Position numbers and translations under genes: made by a program | Shown: positions 51,562-64,000 of the stretch, in pieces | Layout: each line of letters opens with the position of its first letter | Numbering within the stretch: the first letter of the stretch is position 1 | Notes under the pieces: model-generated | Database searches by the model: none | Seen by the model: only the letters and a program-made list of their open reading frames with translations | Told to the model about the DNA's origin: nothing | Source of the DNA: Micromonospora tarapacensis | GTDB taxonomy: Bacteria > Actinomycetota > Actinomycetes > Mycobacteriales > Micromonosporaceae | DNA length: 64,000 nt | Direction of reading: 5' to 3' | NCBI RefSeq assembly: GCF_019697375.1 | Contig: NZ_JAHCDI010000004.1 | Span: 2,777,324 to 2,841,323, forward strand

Positions 51562-52398
51562 TCAGGACGACGTCAGGACCGCCCGGCAGTCGTCCACCGC
51601 CCGGTCCGCCGCGGCCCGCAGCGCCTCCGGGTCGGGGCCGGCGCCCAGCACCTCCCGCGAGTACGAGGGCAACACGGTGGGCAGCGCGGAACCGAAGACG
51701 ATCCGCAGATCCGCCGCCGTGGCGCCCTGCGCGCCGAGTCCCGGCGCCAGCAGTGGACCGTTCACCGCGGACAGGTCGCAGCCGGTCTCGCCGACCGTCG
51801 CACCGACCACCAGACCAAAGCTTCCGAGTGGCTCCGCACCGGCGTTGAGCTGGGAAATCTCGTCGATCACCGTCTGCGCGACGGTGCGCCCGTCGGCGCC
51901 GCGGGCCCGCTGCACGGCGGCTCCCTCGGGGTTCGAGGTGAGCGCCAGGACGAAGACGCCGCCGCCGTGTTCGGCGGCCAACTCGAACATCGGGGCGAGT
52001 GCGCCGACCCCCAGGAAAGGGCTTGCGGTGACCGCGTCGACATATACCGGGCTGGATGGATCGAGGTAGGCCGAGGCGTAGGCGCGGACCGTCGAACCGA
52101 TGTCACCGCGCTTGACGTCGAGCAGAACGAGCGAACCCGATTCTCGTAACTGTCGGATAGTTGACTCAAGTACCGCCACCCCTTGAGACCCGAATCGCTC
52201 GAAGAACGCCGACTGGGGCTTGACCACCGCAACCCGGTCACCGAGCGCTTCCACGACGATCCGTGCGAACCGGCTGAGACCCTGCACATCGTCGGCAAGG
52301 CCCCAGCGGGCCAGCAATGCCGGATGTGGATCGATTCCCACACAGAGCGGGCCTCGCTCGCCGACCGCCCGGTGCAACCGGGCACCGAAGCTCTCCAT
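51562..52398 (-). CDS. pyrF: Orotidine-5'-phosphate decarboxylase
   Basis: A 278-residue type 2 (mycobacterial-like) OMP decarboxylase, last step of UMP synthesis. The catalytic motif is LVLLDVKRGDIGSTVRAYAS, with LCVGIDPHPALLARWG near the N-terminus and FLGVGALAP. Start ATG 52398 (MESFGARLH) behind AGGAGG. It is separated from the rest of the pyr operon by bioA. Confidence 0.96.
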   Translation of the reverse strand: MESFGARLHRAVGERGPLCVGIDPHPALLARWGLADDVQGLSRFARIVVEALGDRVAVVKPQSAFFERFGSQGVAVLESTIRQLRESGSLVLLDVKRGDIGSTVRAYASAYLDPSSPVYVDAVTASPFLGVGALAPMFELAAEHGGGVFVLALTSNPEGAAVQRARGADGRTVAQTVIDEISQLNAGAEPLGSFGLVVGATVGETGCDLSAVNGPLLAPGLGAQGATAADLRIVFGSALPTVLPSYSREVLGAGPDPEALRAAADRAVDDCRAVLTSS

Positions 52399-52456
52399 AC
52401 CGCCAGTGCCTCCTCTCGTCAGACGCCAGCCCAGCCACGCTTTCTGGCGTTCAGGT

Positions 52457-52547
52457 CTACTCAACCCGTCCCGATCATCGAAAACCGGCTACTCAACCCG
52501 CGGTACCCGGCGACTCAACTTCCCGTCGCTCGGGCTCCCGCGCCTAC

Positions 52548-52555
<8 letters not shown>
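52457..52555. repeat. Three direct repeats CTACTCAACCCG
   Basis: CTACTCAACCCG occurs exactly at 52457-52468, 52489-52500 and 52544-52555, with a degenerate copy near 52512 (ACTCAACTTCCCG). The bioA stop codon (52548-52550) is inside the third copy. The cluster lies in the bioA-pyrF spacer. The spacing is irregular (32 and 55 bases). I know no regulator with this site. Confidence 0.8.
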
Positions 52556-53822
<1,267 letters not shown>

Positions 53823-53881
53823 CCGCGCTCCCGTCCGGTGCCGGCCCCGCCCCGGGCGGCCCGCTCCGCCGCCGCACCCGG

Positions 53882-54918
53882 TCACGCTCCCGTCGCGCTG
53901 GGCGCCGGTGCCACCGCCGCGGCGCGGGCGACCGCGCGGGGCAGCGCCGGGCCGTGGTAGATGAAGCCGCTGTAGAGCTGCACCAGGCTGGCGCCGGCGT
54001 CGAACATCCGGGTGGCGTCGTCGGGGTCGACGATGCCGCCCACGCCCATGATCGGCAGCCGTCCGCCCGTCTCGGCGTGGACGAAGGCGACCACCTGCCG
54101 GGCCCGGTCCGCCAGCGGCCGGCCGGACAGGCCACCGGCCTCGCCGGAGCGTGCCCGGTCGGCCGGGGCCAGCCCGTCCCGGCCCAGCGTGGTGTTCGTG
54201 GCGATCACCCCGGCGGCACCCCGGGCCAGGCACACCTCCAGCAGCTCCGCGATGGCCGGTTCGCCCAGGTCGGGGGCGATCTTCACCAGCACCGGCCGCT
54301 CACCCACCAGCGCCGCCAGCAACGCGTCCAGGTGGGCGCGGTCCTGCAACGCCCGCAGCCCCGGCGTGTTCGGCGAGGAGACGTTGACGGCGAAGTAGTC
54401 GCCGTGCCCGCGCAACGCGCGGTACGACGTCCGGTAGTCCTCCACCGCGTCGTCCAGCGCGGTCACCTTGGACTTACCCAGCGAGATGCCCAGCGGTACG
54501 CCGATCGGGCGGGGCAGCGCCGCGAGCCGGGCCGCGAGTGCCTCCGCCCCGGCGTTGTTGAAGCCCATCCGGTTGATCACGGCCTCGCTGTCGGGCAGCC
54601 GGAACAGCCGTGGCCGGGGGTTGCCCGGCTGCGGGTGCGCCGTCACCGTGCCGACCTCGACGAAACCGAACCCCAACGCCGGCCACGCCGGCAGCGCCAC
54701 GCCGTCCTTGTCCATCCCGGCGGCCAGACCGACCGGGTTGGGGAACCGCACCCCGAACACCGTGCGGGGCGCCGGCACCGCGTACCGGGCGCGCAGCGCC
54801 GCCAGCGCGACCGGCATCCGGGCCAGCGCGGCCAGCCGCCGCAGGGTGGACTCGTGCGCCGCCTCCGCGTCGCCGCCGCCGATCCGGAACAGCCCGCGCC
54901 GCACGGTCCGCTCGAAGA

Positions 54919-54922
<4 letters not shown>
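53882..54922 (-). CDS. pyrD: Dihydroorotate dehydrogenase, class 2
   Basis: A 346-residue quinone-linked, membrane-associated enzyme. Catalytic Ser is in [20 protein letters not shown]-binding motifs are [11 protein letters not shown] and [14 protein letters not shown]. The N-terminal 40 residues form the helical quinone tunnel of class 2. GTG 54922 overlaps the carB stop (GTGA). Ends the main pyr operon. Confidence 0.97.
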
Positions 54923-58267
<3,345 letters not shown>

Positions 58268-58275
<8 letters not shown>

Positions 58276-59455
58276 TCGTGCGCCCCTCGCTGTGGGTCCG
58301 GCCCTCGATCAGCTCGGCGAAGCGGTCGAAGAGGTAGTCCGCGTCGTGCGGCCCGGCCGCCGCCTCCGGGTGGTACTGGACGGTGAAGGCGGGCACGTCG
58401 CGCGCCCGCAGCCCCTCGACCACGTTGTCGTTGAGGCAGACGTGCGAGACCTGGACGCCACCGAACTCGGTCTCGATCACCCGGTCGGGCACGACCAGGC
58501 CGGGCCCATCGGCCGCGCCGGGCTCCTGTTCGCCGCCCGGCCAGGCGACGGCGAAGCCGTGGTTGTGGCTGGTCACCTCCACCTTGCCGGTGGCCCGGTC
58601 GAGGACCGGCTGGTTGATGCCCCGGTGGCCGTAGCCGAGCTTGTACGTGCCGAAGCCGAGCGCCCGGCCGAGAATCTGGCTGCCGAAGCAGATGCCGAAC
58701 AGCGGCACCTGGCGGCGCAGCACCTCCCGGGCCAGCGCGACCGGGGCGGCGGCGGTGGCCGGGTCGCCCGGCCCCGGCGAGAAGAACACCGCGTCGGCGC
58801 CGGTGGCCAGCAGCTGCTCGATGGTCGAGTCGGCCGGCAGCACGTGGGTGGTCACGCCGCGGGCGGCGAGTCGGCGCGGCACGTTGCGCTTGATCCCCAG
58901 ATCCAGCGCGGCGACCGTGAACCGGCGCTCGCCCTCGGCGGGGACCACGTACGGCTCCGCGGTGGTCACCTCGGCGGAGAGGTCCGCGCCCAGCATCTGC
59001 GGCGCCTGGCGGACCCGGGCCAGCAGCGCCCGCTGGTCGTCGTCGACGCTGGAGATGCCGACCCGCATCGCGCCGCGTTCACGCAGGTGGCGGGTCAACG
59101 CCCGGGTGTCCACCCCGCTGATGCCGACCACGCCCTCGGTGGCGAGCCGGTCCTCCAGCCCGCCGGTGGCCCGCCAGTTCGAGCTGACCCGGGCCGGGTC
59201 GCGCACCACGTAGCCGGCCACCCAGATCCGCCGCGACTCGTCGTCGGCGGTGTTCACGCCGGTGTTGCCGATGTGCGGGGCGGTCTGCACCACCACCTGG
59301 CGGTGGTACGACGGGTCGGTCAGCGTCTCCTGGTAACCGGTCATGCCGGTGTTGAAGACCGCCTCGCCGAAGGTCTCCCCGACGCTGCCGTACGCCTCGC
59401 CGTGGAACGTGCGCCCGTCCTCCAGGACCAGGATCGCCCCTGCGCGCCTCGTCAT
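58268..59455 (-). CDS. carA: Carbamoyl-phosphate synthase small chain
   Basis: A 395-residue glutaminase subunit. The N-terminal CarA domain begins [17 protein letters not shown]; the class I amidotransferase domain has the nucleophile Cys in [15 protein letters not shown] and the His-Glu in [14 protein letters not shown]. The usual GHQ after the Cys reads GSQ, a mild variation. ATG 59455 shares one base with the pyrC stop (TAATG). Confidence 0.97.
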
Positions 59456-60732
59456 TATTTGACAGCCTTTCCGTCCAGGACCGTCGCCGCGCCACGCAGG
59501 AAGGTCGCCACGATGCGACCCGGCAGCGTCATCCGGGCGTACGGGGTGTTGCGGCTGCGGCTGGCCAACTCCGCCGGCTCGATCGTGCGGCGGGCCGCCG
59601 GGTCGACCAGGGTGAGGTTGGCCGGTGCCCCGGCAGCCGGATCGTGGCCGTGTTCGGTCAGCCCGGCGATCCGGGCCGGGGTGCGCGACATCCGCTCGGC
59701 GATCAGATCCCACTCGGGGCCGAGCACGTCCAGCGCGATCGACAGCGCCGTCTCCAACCCGAGCATGCCCGGCCGGGCGTACGCCCACTCGCACTCCTTG
59801 TCCTCCACCGCGTGCGGGGCGTGATCGGTGGCAATGACGTCGATCACCCCGTCGACCAGCGCGGTGCGCAGGGCGGCGAGATCGGTGGCGGTGCGCAGCG
59901 GCGGGTTGACCTTGTACACCGGGTCGTAGGTCTCGGCGCGGGCGTCGGTGAGCAGCAGATGGTGCGGGGTCACCTCGGCGGTGACGCGCACGCCCCGGGC
60001 CTTGGCCTGGCGCAGCACCTCGACGCTGCCGGCGGTGGAGACGTGGCAGACGTGCAGCCGGCTGCCCACGTGCTCGGCCAGCAGCACGTCCCGGGCGATG
60101 ATCGCCTCCTCGGCCACCGCCGGCCAGCCGGTCAGGCCCAGCCGGGTGGAGACCTCGCCCTCGTGCATCTGCGCGCCCTCGGTGAGTCGGGGCTCCTCGG
60201 CGTGCTGGGCGATGATCCCGCCGAACGCCTTCACGTACTCCAGCGCCCGGCGCATCAGCCGTGGGTCGGCGACGCAGTGCCCGTCGTCGGAGAAGATCCG
60301 CACCCGGGCCGCGGAGTCGGCCATCGCGCCCAACTCGGCGAGGTGCTCGCCGGCCAGGGCGACGGTGACCGCGCCGATCGGCTGCACGTCGACCAGCCCG
60401 GCCTCCCGGCCGAGCCGCCAGACCTGCTCGACCACGCCGGCGGTGTCGGCCACCGGCGAGGTGTTCGCCATCGCGCAGACCGCGGTGTAGCCGCCCAGCG
60501 CCGCCGCCCGGGAACCGGTCTCGACGGTCTCGGCGTCCTCCCGGCCGGGCTCGCGCAGGTGGGTGTGCAGGTCGACCAGGCCGGGCAGGGCTACCAGGCC
60601 GTCGGCGTCGACCACGCTCGCGTCCGGCGCGGTTAGCCCCGGGCCGGTCTCGGCGACGACGCCGTCGCGGATCAGCAGGTCGGTCGGCGCGGCGCCGAGC
60701 ACGCTGACGTTCCTGATCAGGTACGAGTTCAC
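59455..60732 (-). CDS. pyrC: Dihydroorotase
   Basis: A 425-residue type I dihydroorotase that cyclises carbamoyl aspartate. The zinc motif [10 protein letters not shown], the [15 protein letters not shown] metal His region and [11 protein letters not shown] (catalytic Asp) are present. GTG 60732 overlaps the pyrB stop (GTGA). Confidence 0.97.
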   Translation of the reverse strand: MNSYLIRNVSVLGAAPTDLLIRDGVVAETGPGLTAPDASVVDADGLVALPGLVDLHTHLREPGREDAETVETGSRAAALGGYTAVCAMANTSPVADTAGVVEQVWRLGREAGLVDVQPIGAVTVALAGEHLAELGAMADSAARVRIFSDDGHCVADPRLMRRALEYVKAFGGIIAQHAEEPRLTEGAQMHEGEVSTRLGLTGWPAVAEEAIIARDVLLAEHVGSRLHVCHVSTAGSVEVLRQAKARGVRVTAEVTPHHLLLTDARAETYDPVYKVNPPLRTATDLAALRTALVDGVIDVIATDHAPHAVEDKECEWAYARPGMLGLETALSIALDVLGPEWDLIAERMSRTPARIAGLTEHGHDPAAGAPANLTLVDPAARRTIEPAELASRSRNTPYARMTLPGRIVATFLRGAATVLDGKAVK

Positions 60733-61655
60733 CGGTTGTTCCCCCCGAGCAGCAGGTAGAGGACGGCCATCCGGACGGATACCCCGTTGGTGACCTGTTC
60801 GACGATGGTGGAGCGGGGCGAGTCGGCGACCTCCGGCGTGATCTCCATGCCCCGGTTCATCGGGCCGGGGTGCATGACGATCGCGTGCTCCGGAAGCCGG
60901 CGCATCCGCGGGCCGTCGAGCCCGTAGCGGCGGGCGTACTCGCGGGCCGACGGGAAGTACGAGTCGTTCATCCGCTCCCGCTGCACCCGCAGCATCATCA
61001 CCACGTCCGAGGACGGCAGCACCGTGTCGAGGTCGTAGCAGACGCCGGTGTCCGGCGCGAGGGCGGCGGCGATGTCGACGGGAATGAGGGTGGGCGGCCC
61101 GACCAGGGTGACCTTGGCACCGAGGGTGGACAGCAGCAGCACGTTGGAACGGGCCACCCGGGAGTGCAGCACGTCGCCGACCACCGTCACCGACAGGCCG
61201 GCCAGCCGGCCCAGCCGGGAACGCATGGTGTACGCGTCGAGCAGCGCCTGGGTGGGGTGCTCGTGGGTGCCGTCGCCGGCGTTGACCACCGACCCGTCGA
61301 CCCAGTCGGCGAGCCGGTGCGGTGCGCCGGAGGCGGGGTGCCGCACGACCACCGCGTCGGCCCCCATCGCCTGCAGGGTCAGCGCGGTGTCCTTCAGGCT
61401 CTCACCCTTGGTGACGCTGGATCCCTTCGCCGAAAAGTTGATCACATCGGCACTGAGCCGCTTGGCCGCCGCCTCGAACGAGATCCGGGTGCGGGTGGAG
61501 TCCTCGTAGAACAGGTTGACCACGGTCCGGCCCCGCAACGCGGGCAGCTTCTTGACCTCGCGGCCGGCCACCGCGGCCATCTCGGCGGCGGTGTCCAGGA
61601 TCTGGATGGCGGTGTCGGCGTCGAGGTCGGCGCCGGAGAGCAGGTGTCTGATCAC
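60729..61655 (-). CDS. pyrB: Aspartate carbamoyltransferase catalytic chain
   Basis: A 308-residue ATCase. The carbamoyl-phosphate loop is [15 protein letters not shown], the Ser/Lys loop is [15 protein letters not shown], and [11 protein letters not shown] and MHPGPMNRG follow. GTG 61655 overlaps the pyrR stop (GTGA). No pyrI is seen, as expected for actinobacteria. Confidence 0.97.
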   Translation of the reverse strand: MIRHLLSGADLDADTAIQILDTAAEMAAVAGREVKKLPALRGRTVVNLFYEDSTRTRISFEAAAKRLSADVINFSAKGSSVTKGESLKDTALTLQAMGADAVVVRHPASGAPHRLADWVDGSVVNAGDGTHEHPTQALLDAYTMRSRLGRLAGLSVTVVGDVLHSRVARSNVLLLSTLGAKVTLVGPPTLIPVDIAAALAPDTGVCYDLDTVLPSSDVVMMLRVQRERMNDSYFPSAREYARRYGLDGPRMRRLPEHAIVMHPGPMNRGMEITPEVADSPRSTIVEQVTNGVSVRMAVLYLLLGGNNR

Positions 61656-62236
61656 GCGGGATCCTCCCCGTAGAGCCGGACCTCGTCCGCGCCGTCGGTC
61701 TCGGCCAGCGTCACCTTCACGCTCTCGGCGAGCGCGGTCGGGATGTTCTTGCCGACGTAGTCGGCGCGGATCGGCAACTGCCGGTGGCCGCGGTCGACCA
61801 GCACGGCGAGTTGCACCGACGCCGGTCGCCCGAGGTCGCCGAGCGCGTCGAGGGCCGCCCGGACCGTACGGCCGGAGAAGAGCACGTCGTCGACGAGGAT
61901 CACCCGCATGCCGTCGATGCCGTCGGCGGGCAGCTGGGTGGGCCCGACCGCCCGGGTGGCGTTGCGACGCAGGTCGTCGCGGTAGAGGGTGATGTCGAGC
62001 ACGCCGACCGGCACGGAGATTCCCTCGAAGGCGGTGATCCGGGTGGCGAGCCGGCGGGCCAGGGGCGCGCCACGGGTGGGGATGCCGAGCAGCACGGTGT
62101 CCGCCGCGCCCTGGGTCTTCTCGAGGATCTGATGGGCGATCCGGTCGACGACGCGTTGCAGGTCGGCGCTGGTCAGGATCACCTTCACCGAGGGTTGTCG
62201 CGGGGGCGACGACCGGGCAGCCGGTGGGTAGGCCAC
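61652..62236 (-). CDS. pyrR: PyrR pyrimidine regulator
   Basis: A 194-residue RNA-binding regulator with uracil phosphoribosyltransferase fold. The PRPP loop is [20 protein letters not shown]; the RNA-binding surface includes [14 protein letters not shown]. The N-terminus [15 protein letters not shown] is disordered-looking. GTG 62236 sits behind a strong GGAGGT. In mycobacteria PyrR represses translation of the pyr mRNA when UMP is high, and the leader here carries a matching binding loop. First gene of pyrR-pyrB-pyrC-carA-carB-pyrD. Confidence 0.95.
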   Translation of the reverse strand: MAYPPAARSSPPRQPSVKVILTSADLQRVVDRIAHQILEKTQGAADTVLLGIPTRGAPLARRLATRITAFEGISVPVGVLDITLYRDDLRRNATRAVGPTQLPADGIDGMRVILVDDVLFSGRTVRAALDALGDLGRPASVQLAVLVDRGHRQLPIRADYVGKNIPTALAESVKVTLAETDGADEVRLYGEDPA

Positions 62237-62242
62237 GGCGGA

Positions 62243-62270
62243 CCTCCTTCCCCGCCTCACGGGACGGGTC
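62243..62270 (-). promoter_or_regulatory. PyrR-binding loop next to the pyrR ribosome site
   Basis: The minus-strand RNA reads CCCGUCCCGUGAGGCGGG (about 62251-62268) and then, 7 bases on, the GGAGG of pyrR (62243-62247). UCCCGUGAGG fits the UCCNGNGAGG core of PyrR-binding loops, with CCCG/CGGG pairing around it. PyrR bound here would cover the ribosome site, the translational mechanism described for Mycobacterium smegmatis. The match is seen; binding is inferred. Confidence 0.7.
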
Positions 62271-62467
62271 GTTAAAGGATGTCGGATCCTCCGGGCCGGC
62301 GCAGCCGTCCGGCGGAGGGGCTGCGGCCACGTTACCAGTGGTCGAGGCGCCGACAGCGCTCGGGCACAGGTGTCCCGGGCCACGCCGGGCCGTCATCACC
62401 GCGGATCGGTTCAGCCGACGAAAGGGGACAACTCACCCGGGGTGCCCAACGGGAGGGTAACGGCCAC

Positions 62468-62508
62468 TTGACCAGGTTTACGAATCCCCGTACCGTCACG
62501 CTCCGTAG
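62468..62508 (+). promoter_or_regulatory. bldD promoter and possible BldD box
   Basis: TTGACC (62468-62473) and TACCGT (62491-62496) are 17 bases apart, a good housekeeping promoter. TCACGCTCCGTAG (62496-62508) matches 7 of 9 fixed positions of the BldD consensus TnACnCwGnGTnA and overlaps the -10 and start point, so autorepression is plausible. The rest of the pyrR-bldD gap (62271-62467) shows no further element that I can name. Confidence 0.5.
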
Positions 62509-62549
62509 CGATCGCTGGGAGAACCCCGAGCAGCACTGGGAGTGTCCGA

Positions 62550-63038
62550 ATGCCCTCTGAATACGCCAAGTCTCTGGGCGCCCGTCTGCGCTCCATCCGC
62601 CAGCAGCAGGGCCTGTCCCTGCAGGGGGTGGAGGAGAAGTCGAACGGGCGCTGGAAGGCGGTGGTGGTCGGCTCGTACGAGCGCGGCGACCGGGCCGTCA
62701 CGGTGTCCCGCCTGGCCGAGTTGGCCGAGTTCTACCGCGTTCCGGTCTCGGAACTGCTGCCCGACGGCAGCGGGGTGCGGCACGAACCCACCAGCAAGAT
62801 CGTTCTGGATCTGGAGCGGCTCTACGACGAGGCCAGCGAGGACCTCGCCTACGTCGCCCGGTATGCGCGCGCCATCCAGCAGCAGCGCGGTGACTACAAC
62901 GGCCGGGTGCTGTCGATCCGCGCCGACGACCTGCGCGCCCTCGCCATCGTCTACGACGCCTCGCCGTCCGGCCTGATCGAGCGACTGACCGAGCACGGCG
63001 TGCTGGTCGCCGACCCCCGGGCGTTCTTCGCCTCCTGA
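62550..63038 (+). CDS. bldD: BldD developmental regulator
   Basis: A 162-residue BldD, the c-di-GMP-dependent master repressor of actinobacterial development. The N-domain (1-75) is an XRE-type helix-turn-helix (GARLRSIRQQQGLSLQGVEE, WKAVVVGSYERGDRAVTVSR). The C-domain holds the c-di-GMP signature: RGD at 113-115, eight residues, then RADD at 124-127 (RQDD in Streptomyces). So c-di-GMP dimerisation should work. ATG 62550. Divergent from pyrR. Confidence 0.96.
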   Translation: MPSEYAKSLGARLRSIRQQQGLSLQGVEEKSNGRWKAVVVGSYERGDRAVTVSRLAELAEFYRVPVSELLPDGSGVRHEPTSKIVLDLERLYDEASEDLAYVARYARAIQQQRGDYNGRVLSIRADDLRALAIVYDASPSGLIERLTEHGVLVADPRAFFAS

Positions 63039-63048
63039 GTGCCGATCA

Positions 63049-63088
63049 CGAAAAGGGGCCCGTGCCGGACGGCACGGGCCCCTTTTCG
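63049..63088. terminator. Bidirectional intrinsic terminator, bldD/nusB
   Basis: A perfect 18-bp stem (63049-63066 with 63071-63088, CGAAAAGGGGCCCGTGCC) and GGAC loop. A-run and T-run lie at the two feet, so it serves transcripts from both sides: bldD, which stops 11 bases before, and the nusB operon from the right. Confidence 0.92.
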
Positions 63089-63148
63089 TCGTGCCGGTCG
63101 CCGCAGCCGAGCGGTGGGACCCGCCGGGTGTGCGGGTGCCGGCGCGGC

Positions 63149-63583
63149 TCAGCGGGTGGCGTACTCGGCGATCCGGCCGAGCAGACCGTTGAGGAAGCGG
63201 GGCGAGTCGTCGGTCGACATCTGCCGGGCCAGCTCGACGGCCTCGCTGATCGCCACCGCGTCGTCGATCTCGTCGACGTACAGCAACTCGTAGACCGCGA
63301 TCCGGGCCAGGTTGCGGTCGACCACCGGCATCCGGTCCAGCGTCCAGCCCTCGGCGTAGCTGGAGATCAGCTCGTCGATCCGGTCCAGGTGCCCGGCCAC
63401 GCCCTCGACCAGACCGATCGCGTACCCCAGGTGGTCGGGGCGCGGCTTCTCGATCCGCTCGACGTAGCCGGCGAGCACCTCGACCGGCGGACGATCACGC
63501 AGGTCGGCCTCGAAGAGCACGTCCAACGCCCGCTTGCGCGCCTTGCGACGCGCCGGCATCTGCTGCTTCGGACCCTCGGCCAT
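63149..63583 (-). CDS. nusB: Transcription antitermination factor NusB
   Basis: A 144-residue all-helical NusB that binds boxA RNA with NusE (S10) for rRNA antitermination. It has RRKARKRALDVLFEADLRDR at the N-terminus and the LDRMPVVDRNLARIAVYELL and AISEAVELARQMSTDDSPRF motifs. ATG 63583 shares one base with the efp stop (TGATG). Confidence 0.97.
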   Translation of the reverse strand: MAEGPKQQMPARRKARKRALDVLFEADLRDRPPVEVLAGYVERIEKPRPDHLGYAIGLVEGVAGHLDRIDELISSYAEGWTLDRMPVVDRNLARIAVYELLYVDEIDDAVAISEAVELARQMSTDDSPRFLNGLLGRIAEYATR

Positions 63584-64000
63584 CAGGCGCGGCCGAGGTA
63601 ACGGCCGTCGCGGGTGTCGACCTTGATCTTCTCGCCGGTGGTGATGAAGAGCGGGACCTGCACGGTAGCGCCGGTCTCGACGGTCGCCGGCTTGTTGCCA
63701 CCGGTGGAGCGGTCGCCCTGCAGGCCCGGCTCGGTGTAGGTGATCTCCAACACGACGGAGGTCGGCAACTCGACGTAGAGCGGCACCCCCTCGTGGGTGG
63801 CCACGGTCGCCTCGGCCTCGGGCAACAGGTAGTTGGCCGCCTCACCGACCGTCCCACCCGGCACCATGATCTGGTCGAACGTCTCCATGTCCATGAAGAC
63901 GTAGTCCTCGCCGTCGGCGTAGAGGTACTGCATGGTGCGCTTGTCCACGGTGGCGGTCTCGACCTTGGTGCCCGCGTTGAAGGTCTTGTCGACCACCTTG
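63583..64000 (-). CDS. efp: Elongation factor P, 5' end outside window
   Basis: EF-P rescues ribosomes stalled at polyproline. The 138 codons seen cover the end of domain I ([15 protein letters not shown]), domain II ([20 protein letters not shown]) and domain III ([31 protein letters not shown]). The frame is open to the window end. About 45 N-terminal residues, including the loop with the residue that is modified in some bacteria, lie beyond base 64000; the internal Met near 63996 is not the start. Translationally coupled to nusB. Confidence 0.97.
   Translation of the reverse strand, partial: KVVDKTFNAGTKVETATVDKRTMQYLYADGEDYVFMDMETFDQIMVPGGTVGEAANYLLPEAEATVATHEGVPLYVELPTSVVLEITYTEPGLQGDRSTGGNKPATVETGATVQVPLFITTGEKIKVDTRDGRYLGRA

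Noticed and set aside
62474..62486. BldD box at the bldD -35 (TTGACCAGGTTTA)
   Set aside because: It lacks one base of the consensus spacing; the site at 62496-62508 fits better.

Overview
The window is high-GC actinobacterial DNA. Gene order and protein sequences point to the Micromonosporaceae (Micromonospora or Salinispora-like): argCJBDF-argR-argH beside pheST, infC-rpmI-rplT, hisG-hisE, a ribD-ribE-ribM-ribBA-ribH operon, rpe, rsmB-fmt-def, priA-metK-coaBC-rpoZ-gmk-mihF-pyrF, a pyrR-pyrB-pyrC-carA-carB-pyrD operon, then bldD, nusB and efp. BldD and actinobacterial IHF support the assignment. No tRNA, rRNA, CRISPR array, insertion sequence or phage gene was seen.

Layout. 0-7.2 kb is accessory: two universal stress proteins, a luciferase-like monooxygenase/FMN reductase pair, an alkyladenine glycosylase, a secreted I36-like inhibitor, a MocR regulator and an alpha/beta hydrolase. 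7.2-10.6 kb is a partly decayed conflict island: a zinc-ribbon protein, a 140-residue unknown, an EACC1 adaptor with a caspase-like protease whose C-terminus is deleted, a type III restriction remnant and a long inverted repeat. 10.6-18.1 kb is arginine biosynthesis behind paired ARG boxes. 18.2-26.4 kb carries translation and histidine genes. 26.5-32.8 kb is a non-housekeeping insert. 32.8-37.4 kb is riboflavin synthesis under an FMN riboswitch. 37.4-51.4 kb is mixed core metabolism and translation. 51.5-62.3 kb is pyrimidine synthesis with a bioA inside. 62.5-64 kb is bldD, nusB and the 3' part of efp.

The most interesting part is 27.4-32.8 kb. An XRE/cupin regulator, an EamA (RhtA-type) exporter, a YbaK-type tRNA deacylase, an MtnA-type sugar-phosphate isomerase and a 624-residue fusion of an SHMT-like PLP domain with a class II aldolase domain sit together. 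The fusion has the architecture described for 4-fluorothreonine transaldolase. Together they look like a cassette that makes, exports and guards translation against a 4-substituted threonine or another beta-hydroxy amino acid. The genes that would supply the 5-substituted ribose phosphate (SAM halogenase, phosphorylase) are not in the window.

A quality warning: at least seven genes (pheT, infC, ribD, rsmB, fmt, priA and the zinc-ribbon gene), and the EACC1 gene, are each restored to one frame by adding single bases, mostly in short C/G runs. Because several are essential, most of these look like sequence errors rather than true pseudogenes. The caspase C-terminal deletion and the restriction remnant do not fit that pattern and look like real decay.
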